Positions 7,260-10,401 of a stretch of DNA of 10,401 bases are shown piece after piece. The first letter of the stretch is position 1. Each line of letters begins with the position of its first letter. The notes beneath the pieces were generated by a model. That model saw nothing but the letters and a program-made list of their open reading frames with translations, was not told where the DNA came from and did no database searches. Origin of the DNA: an uncultured Bacilli bacterium (lineage in GTDB: Bacteria; Bacillota_I; Bacilli_A; RF39; UBA660); assembly GCA_910578855.1 (NCBI GenBank), contig CAJTRV010000043.1:1-10401 (forward strand), in the 5' to 3' direction. Made by a program: the position numbers and the translations under genes.

Positions 7260-8909
7260 ATGGATAGAAAACTACTTAAAATCATGATGAAATGTAATCA
7301 AGTTTCTACTACAGAAATGATTGATTTTTTTCAACTTAGCTTAGAGAGGATGGTTGCTTTCTTGGTTACGTTTTTAGAAGCAGAAATCAAGCAATATAAT
7401 ACCAAAAATCCTCATTATAATTGCTATATGTATCAAGTGATTGAACGAATTGAAGAGATTTATACGATGATGCAGGCCAATGGTCGCTGGACAGTACCTT
7501 ACTATAAACGTTACCAGGTACTCCGAAATAGACTTTATGATCTATCCCGTCGCTACAAAATAAATCCTGTAAAATCTCAAGGATTAAGTGTGACAGAAAA
7601 GATATATATGGCCGTTTATTTGCAATCTGATTATGAGAAAGTAAAACTGTTATTAAAGCGTGCCCTGATCAATTGTATTGATCAGGATAGAGTACTCTAT
7701 CCTTTATTACAAGACTATATTGATAGTATGGCGACTGATCACTATTCCCTTTATAAAACCATTATCTCTTATATCTTAGAACACCCCAAAATTAGTCAAA
7801 CAGTGTTATTAAAGATCATCTACTATTTCAAACAAAAGTTATCTAGTAATGAAATATTTTACCAATATGGTGATGATGTATCAGCATTTATTCAAAAATC
7901 CCAGGATAGATTATTGAAACAGAATAATATAGCTAGTGGTGTTAGGATAACTGAGAATACTGCAATAGATCCCGCTAAAACCTTTATTTTTACCATTGAT
8001 CCTGATTGTACTCATCTTCGAGAGGATGCGATATCAATCGTTCAAAAACAGGAACACTATTATGTTACACTTTATGTGACCGATCCATCCGATATCGTCT
8101 TCCAACACCCAAAATTATTACGTTGTGGATATCACAATTGGTTTCAAAAGAAACGGACTGTTTTTCCGGAATCATATCAATCTGATCATTTCTCATTAGA
8201 TTGTGCGAAAAGGCGTCCTGTTCTAGCGTATGAATTGGTTTTTGATCAAGCATTTAATGTACTAGGACTGAATCTTCGGGAAGATCAGATTGTCGTCGAT
8301 AAAAATTATAGCTATCAATCATTTAATAGATTTATGAACCAGCATCAAAATATGAATTCCCAGTTTGAACTACTTCAGAAATTATATGAGATTAGTTATC
8401 ATTATCATAAACAAAATCAAGTAAAGGCATATTACCATACGCTAAAACAGCTTCATCGTTTATTACAGAAAGATTGTGGATACAATCGAACCAATGGGGC
8501 TGGAGAGCTTATTGTGAGGGAAGTAAAGATATTGGTACAACATATTATGGCTGAATTTTGTTATCAAAATAAAATCCCTTGTATTTATCGCAATAATAAT
8601 GTGCAAAATTGGGGATCTTATCTCGCTTTGGATCGTAATCAGATAGTGGGGGATCGCTATGGTGAGAATAACGGATCGTTTTATAGTGATACCAATTATG
8701 GACATTATGGATTAAATTTTGATTGCTATACACATGCCACGACCACAGTTCGTAATTTCTTTGCCTTCGTTAATAGCGTCATTATAAAAGATGTTTTGAT
8801 TCACGCCAATTATGATCGGGTGTCTATGTATGAGGAGCAAATTCGGTCGTTGATGGAACAACAAGAGCAAAAAAGAACGAATCAGGTGGATAAAACATTA
8901 AGGAAGTAG
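7260..8909 (+). CDS. RNB-domain (RNase II/R-like) protein with degenerate active site
   Basis: The first ~240 residues of this 549-aa protein are helical and unfamiliar. From about 243 the order of motifs follows the RNB exoribonuclease domain: FTIDPDCTHLREDAISI (244-260), YYVTLYVTDPSDIV, VFPESY (301-306), FSLDCAKRRPVLAYEL (311-326), REVKILVQHIMAEFC plus IPCIYR (420-444), and YTHATTTVRNFFAF (490-503). Compared with RNase R (TIDGEDARDFDDA), the four catalytic aspartates become Asp247, Leu253, Glu255 and Asp256. The TSPIRRYAD motif reads TTTVRNFFA, keeping one arginine (498). The usual cold-shock domains in front and S1 domain behind are absent, and the C-terminus is a charged tail. Catalysis is probably lost or much reduced, leaving perhaps RNA binding. 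It starts 14 bases after the dnaI stop with GAGGG ahead of the ATG, so it is likely in the dnaB-dnaI operon. In B. subtilis this slot holds ytxC, to which I see no likeness. RNB assignment is fairly secure; function is inference. Confidence 0.72.
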   Translation: MDRKLLKIMMKCNQVSTTEMIDFFQLSLERMVAFLVTFLEAEIKQYNTKNPHYNCYMYQVIERIEEIYTMMQANGRWTVPYYKRYQVLRNRLYDLSRRYKINPVKSQGLSVTEKIYMAVYLQSDYEKVKLLLKRALINCIDQDRVLYPLLQDYIDSMATDHYSLYKTIISYILEHPKISQTVLLKIIYYFKQKLSSNEIFYQYGDDVSAFIQKSQDRLLKQNNIASGVRITENTAIDPAKTFIFTIDPDCTHLREDAISIVQKQEHYYVTLYVTDPSDIVFQHPKLLRCGYHNWFQKKRTVFPESYQSDHFSLDCAKRRPVLAYELVFDQAFNVLGLNLREDQIVVDKNYSYQSFNRFMNQHQNMNSQFELLQKLYEISYHYHKQNQVKAYYHTLKQLHRLLQKDCGYNRTNGAGELIVREVKILVQHIMAEFCYQNKIPCIYRNNNVQNWGSYLALDRNQIVGDRYGENNGSFYSDTNYGHYGLNFDCYTHATTTVRNFFAFVNSVIIKDVLIHANYDRVSMYEEQIRSLMEQQEQKRTNQVDKTLRK

Positions 8910-9089
8910 TAAATGTACCAGGCGGTTAGGGGTGGAAGTTCCGAATAAAAGTAACGGTGTTTTAACTGTTTCTCTAATTCAGAAATATAATGGAAAGTGA
9001 AACAAATTCCAAAAGTTTTAGAGCTTCTTTGATGGTCATAATTTCTATTTGTTGCATATAATATAATAAATGAAGTGAAAGATGATAAT
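8910..9089. other. AT-rich gap between the RNB-like gene and the RNA promoter
   Basis: No convincing gene, terminator or RNA motif is seen. A minus-strand open frame covers part of it but has no ribosome binding site and an unremarkable composition. Two overlapping TATAAT sequences (9057-9067) lack a matching -35. Confidence 0.5.
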
Positions 9090-9117
9090 TTGACTTTTTT
9101 GAAAAAACTGATATAAT
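9090..9117 (+). promoter_or_regulatory. Strong sigma-A promoter driving the large structured RNA
   Basis: TTGACT (9090-9095), a 16-base spacer and a perfect TATAAT (9112-9117) predict transcription from about 9124. This is the best promoter on the plus strand of the window and has no ribosome binding site or start codon behind it, as expected for a noncoding RNA. Confidence 0.75.
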
Positions 9118-9165
9118 TACTGATATAAATGAAATGGCACATTATTCTAGTCAATTTTATTTATT

Positions 9166-9720
9166 ATGAAGGTGGGGCTAAAAATCCACTAAAGAGCATA
9201 TCTATGAAACTTTTGGTGCTTGCTTCTTACGCCCAGTTTGGGGTGAGTGCTGGAAGGTAGAATGAAGGGCGACCGTAATGGCATACGATCCCGACCCCGC
9301 ATTCATGGAGACCTAACCTTGTTATCTGCGTACTTACTTAATATTCGTTTTATGACAGATGACGACTTAGGATTAAACCTGCTATGTGAGGAAACTTACG
9401 AGTAGTGTAGCTTGTCTTGAGTGATTACGTGGGATATTTGAACGACACCAAACAGTCTATGGCCAAGATTATTTTGTGATTGCAAATTGAAATCGTACTT
9501 GCAAAAGAGAATTAATAATAAATAGTTGGTGGGGAAAACCTCTAGAATGTAGTTCCTAATAGGATTGCAGTGTGTACTAAGTGGTAATCAAGTCATGTAT
9601 TCGGTGACGATACATCTATTTCTTTGAAGGGGAACCGCTTATCTGGTAACGGAGAGTAGAAATAGGGGAAAACCTACTTGACCTTAAGGCGCAAAGTTTA
9701 CTATATGGATGGCCATTCAT
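9166..9720 (+). ncRNA. ole: OLE RNA (Ornate Large Extremophilic RNA), probable
   Basis: About 555 nt of compact sequence (about 600 if counted from the predicted start near 9124) with stops in every frame and many pairable stems. 9321-9328 pairs with 9356-9363 (8 bp), enclosed by CCTAA 9312-9316 with TTAGG 9367-9371. 9226-9234 pairs with 9240-9247. GAATG 9260-9264 pairs with CATTC 9300-9304. GTGAG-GAAA-CTTAC (9386-9399) has a GNRA tetraloop. ATGTAT/ATACAT (9595-9615) is capped by CG-GTGA-CG, another GNRA loop. CTATTTCT 9616-9623 pairs with AGAAATAG 9658-9665. The ends can join: ATGAAGG 9166-9172 with CC-A-TTCAT 9713-9720. RNase P RNA and tmRNA hallmarks are absent. The assignment rests on size, structure and position directly upstream of an oapA-like gene, the defining context of OLE. 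OLE forms a membrane ribonucleoprotein with OapA and is linked to magnesium homeostasis and cold or alcohol stress in Bacillus halodurans. Exact ends are uncertain. Confidence 0.8.
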
Positions 9721-9727
9721 TTTTTTT
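9705..9727 (+). terminator. Weak terminator/attenuator between the RNA and oapA
   Basis: ATGGAT (9705-9710) pairs with ATTCAT (9715-9720) around GGCC, including one G-T pair, followed directly by eight T's (9720-9727). The stem is short and AT-rich, so some transcription probably continues into oapA, which starts 29 bases later without a clear promoter of its own. Confidence 0.5.
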
Positions 9728-9756
9728 ATGAGTTATTTTAGGATAGGAGAAGAAAC

Positions 9757-10341
9757 GTGAAGAAGAAAGAGAAAGATGCTGTTTCGCGGTTAAAGAAAAG
9801 TGATAAGAAGCGACAAAAGTCAAATGTCATATGGGTAAGTCAAATTACCTTGATGGCGCTTGTGATTTCGTTTACCTTTTCCTTTGGGTCAGAGACCATT
9901 TTACCCAATGTTAATGTCATCATCGGAATTATTCTTGTCATTGTTTTTATCTTAATTGGAATTCTTTTTGATATGGTTGGAGTTGCTGTTACCGCAGCGA
10001 GCGAAAAACCATTTCATTCGATGAATGCCCAAAAAATTAGAGGAGCTGCAGTCGCCATTAAACTTAAGAATAAAGCCGATAAGGTATCGTCATTTTGTAA
10101 TGATGTCATTGGTGATATCTGTGGCATTATTTCGGGATCAGCTGGTGTCATTGTCGCCAAAAGCGTGGCTGCTTCCTCTCAAAGTGATTTGTTTTTGACA
10201 ACCCTTACGATTACCGCTGTGATTGCAGCGATGACGATTGGTGGTAAAGCGCTTGGAAAAAGCGTGGCGATGAATAAAAGCAATACAATTCTCTATGAGT
10301 TTTCTAAAATCCTATCATTTTTCTATAAAGGGAAGAAATAA
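9757..10341 (+). CDS. oapA: OLE-associated membrane protein OapA
   Basis: This 194-residue membrane protein begins with a strongly basic, cytoplasmic-looking tail (residues 1-22, rich in Lys/Arg). It has likely membrane segments at about 25-43, 53-76, 118-136 and 146-164 and a lysine-rich C-terminus. Between segments lie FDMVGVAVTAASEKPFHSM (71-89) and FCNDVIGDICGIISG (113-127), which I recognise as the conserved core of OapA; such proteins are sometimes annotated as CorB/DUF21-like magnesium transporters. OapA binds OLE RNA and places it at the membrane, and the basic tails would suit RNA contact. It starts with GTG, preceded by AGGAGA (9745-9750) at six bases. The RNA lies immediately upstream on the same strand, the arrangement found wherever OLE is known. 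The partners OapB and OapC are not in this window. Confidence 0.85.
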   Translation: MKKKEKDAVSRLKKSDKKRQKSNVIWVSQITLMALVISFTFSFGSETILPNVNVIIGIILVIVFILIGILFDMVGVAVTAASEKPFHSMNAQKIRGAAVAIKLKNKADKVSSFCNDVIGDICGIISGSAGVIVAKSVAASSQSDLFLTTLTITAVIAAMTIGGKALGKSVAMNKSNTILYEFSKILSFFYKGKK

Positions 10342-10401
10342 TGAACGGTTCTTTGTCAAATAGTGTTGGTGAACATTAAAGAGATACAAGTAACTATATA
10401 T

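Noticed and set aside
8920..8950. T-box-like string AGGGGTGGAAGTTCCG
   Set aside because: It only loosely resembles the AGGGTGGNACCGCG element; no specifier stem, terminator or aminoacyl-tRNA synthetase gene follows, so a riboswitch is not supported.
8882..9154. A 90-codon open frame on the minus strand over the RNB-like gene end and the RNA promoter
   Set aside because: No ribosome binding site, a low-complexity aromatic-rich product and overlap with a strong promoter on the other strand. A decayed mobile-element fragment is possible but not supportable by eye.
9124..9727. RNase P RNA, tmRNA or another large RNA class
   Set aside because: The RNase P conserved strings (GAGGAAAGTCC, ACAGAAA) and a tmRNA acceptor end are absent, while the oapA neighbour specifically favours OLE.
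10341..10379. A 12-codon frame (MNGSLSNSVGEH) overlapping the oapA stop
   Set aside because: Too short, with no own ribosome binding site and no recognisable content; probably the leader of the next gene beyond the window.

Overview
This AT-rich window comes from a low-GC Gram-positive bacterium of the Bacillota. A DnaB-DnaI primosome pair with a Bacilli-type N-terminal zinc region in DnaI points to class Bacilli, possibly one of the uncultured, host-associated lineages near Erysipelotrichales/RF39. That last placement is inference. The genes look chromosomal and mostly housekeeping; no phage, integron or CRISPR signal is visible.

Layout. (1) 1-1427, plus strand: the 3' part of a gene for a secreted BspA-type leucine-rich-repeat protein, broken by two in-frame TAA codons. 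(2) 1472-2892, mostly minus strand: two terminators, rpmB (a cysteine-free L28), a zinc/manganese-type ABC substrate-binding lipoprotein whose usual metal ligands are changed, and yidD, which overlaps it. (3) 3001-4898, plus strand: an unknown 133-aa protein, rnc (RNase III), then yebC with its own promoter and terminator. (4) 5030-8909, plus strand: dnaB, dnaI and a 549-aa protein, closely packed. The third protein reads as an RNase II/R (RNB-domain) relative that has lost part of its acidic catalytic cluster. (5) 8910-9756: about 850 bases without a gene, holding a strong sigma-A promoter followed by about 550-600 nt of highly structured sequence. (6) 9757-10341: a 194-aa membrane protein that I recognise as OapA-like.

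The most interesting part is (5)+(6). A large structured RNA directly upstream of an oapA-like gene is the hallmark arrangement of OLE RNA (Ornate Large Extremophilic RNA) and its partner OapA, which together form a membrane-bound ribonucleoprotein. The size fits, and many stems can be paired by eye, including two capped by GNRA tetraloops. Here the RNA has its own promoter and follows primosome genes. A weak hairpin with eight T's separates RNA and protein gene, and one arm of that hairpin can instead pair with the 5' end of the RNA.
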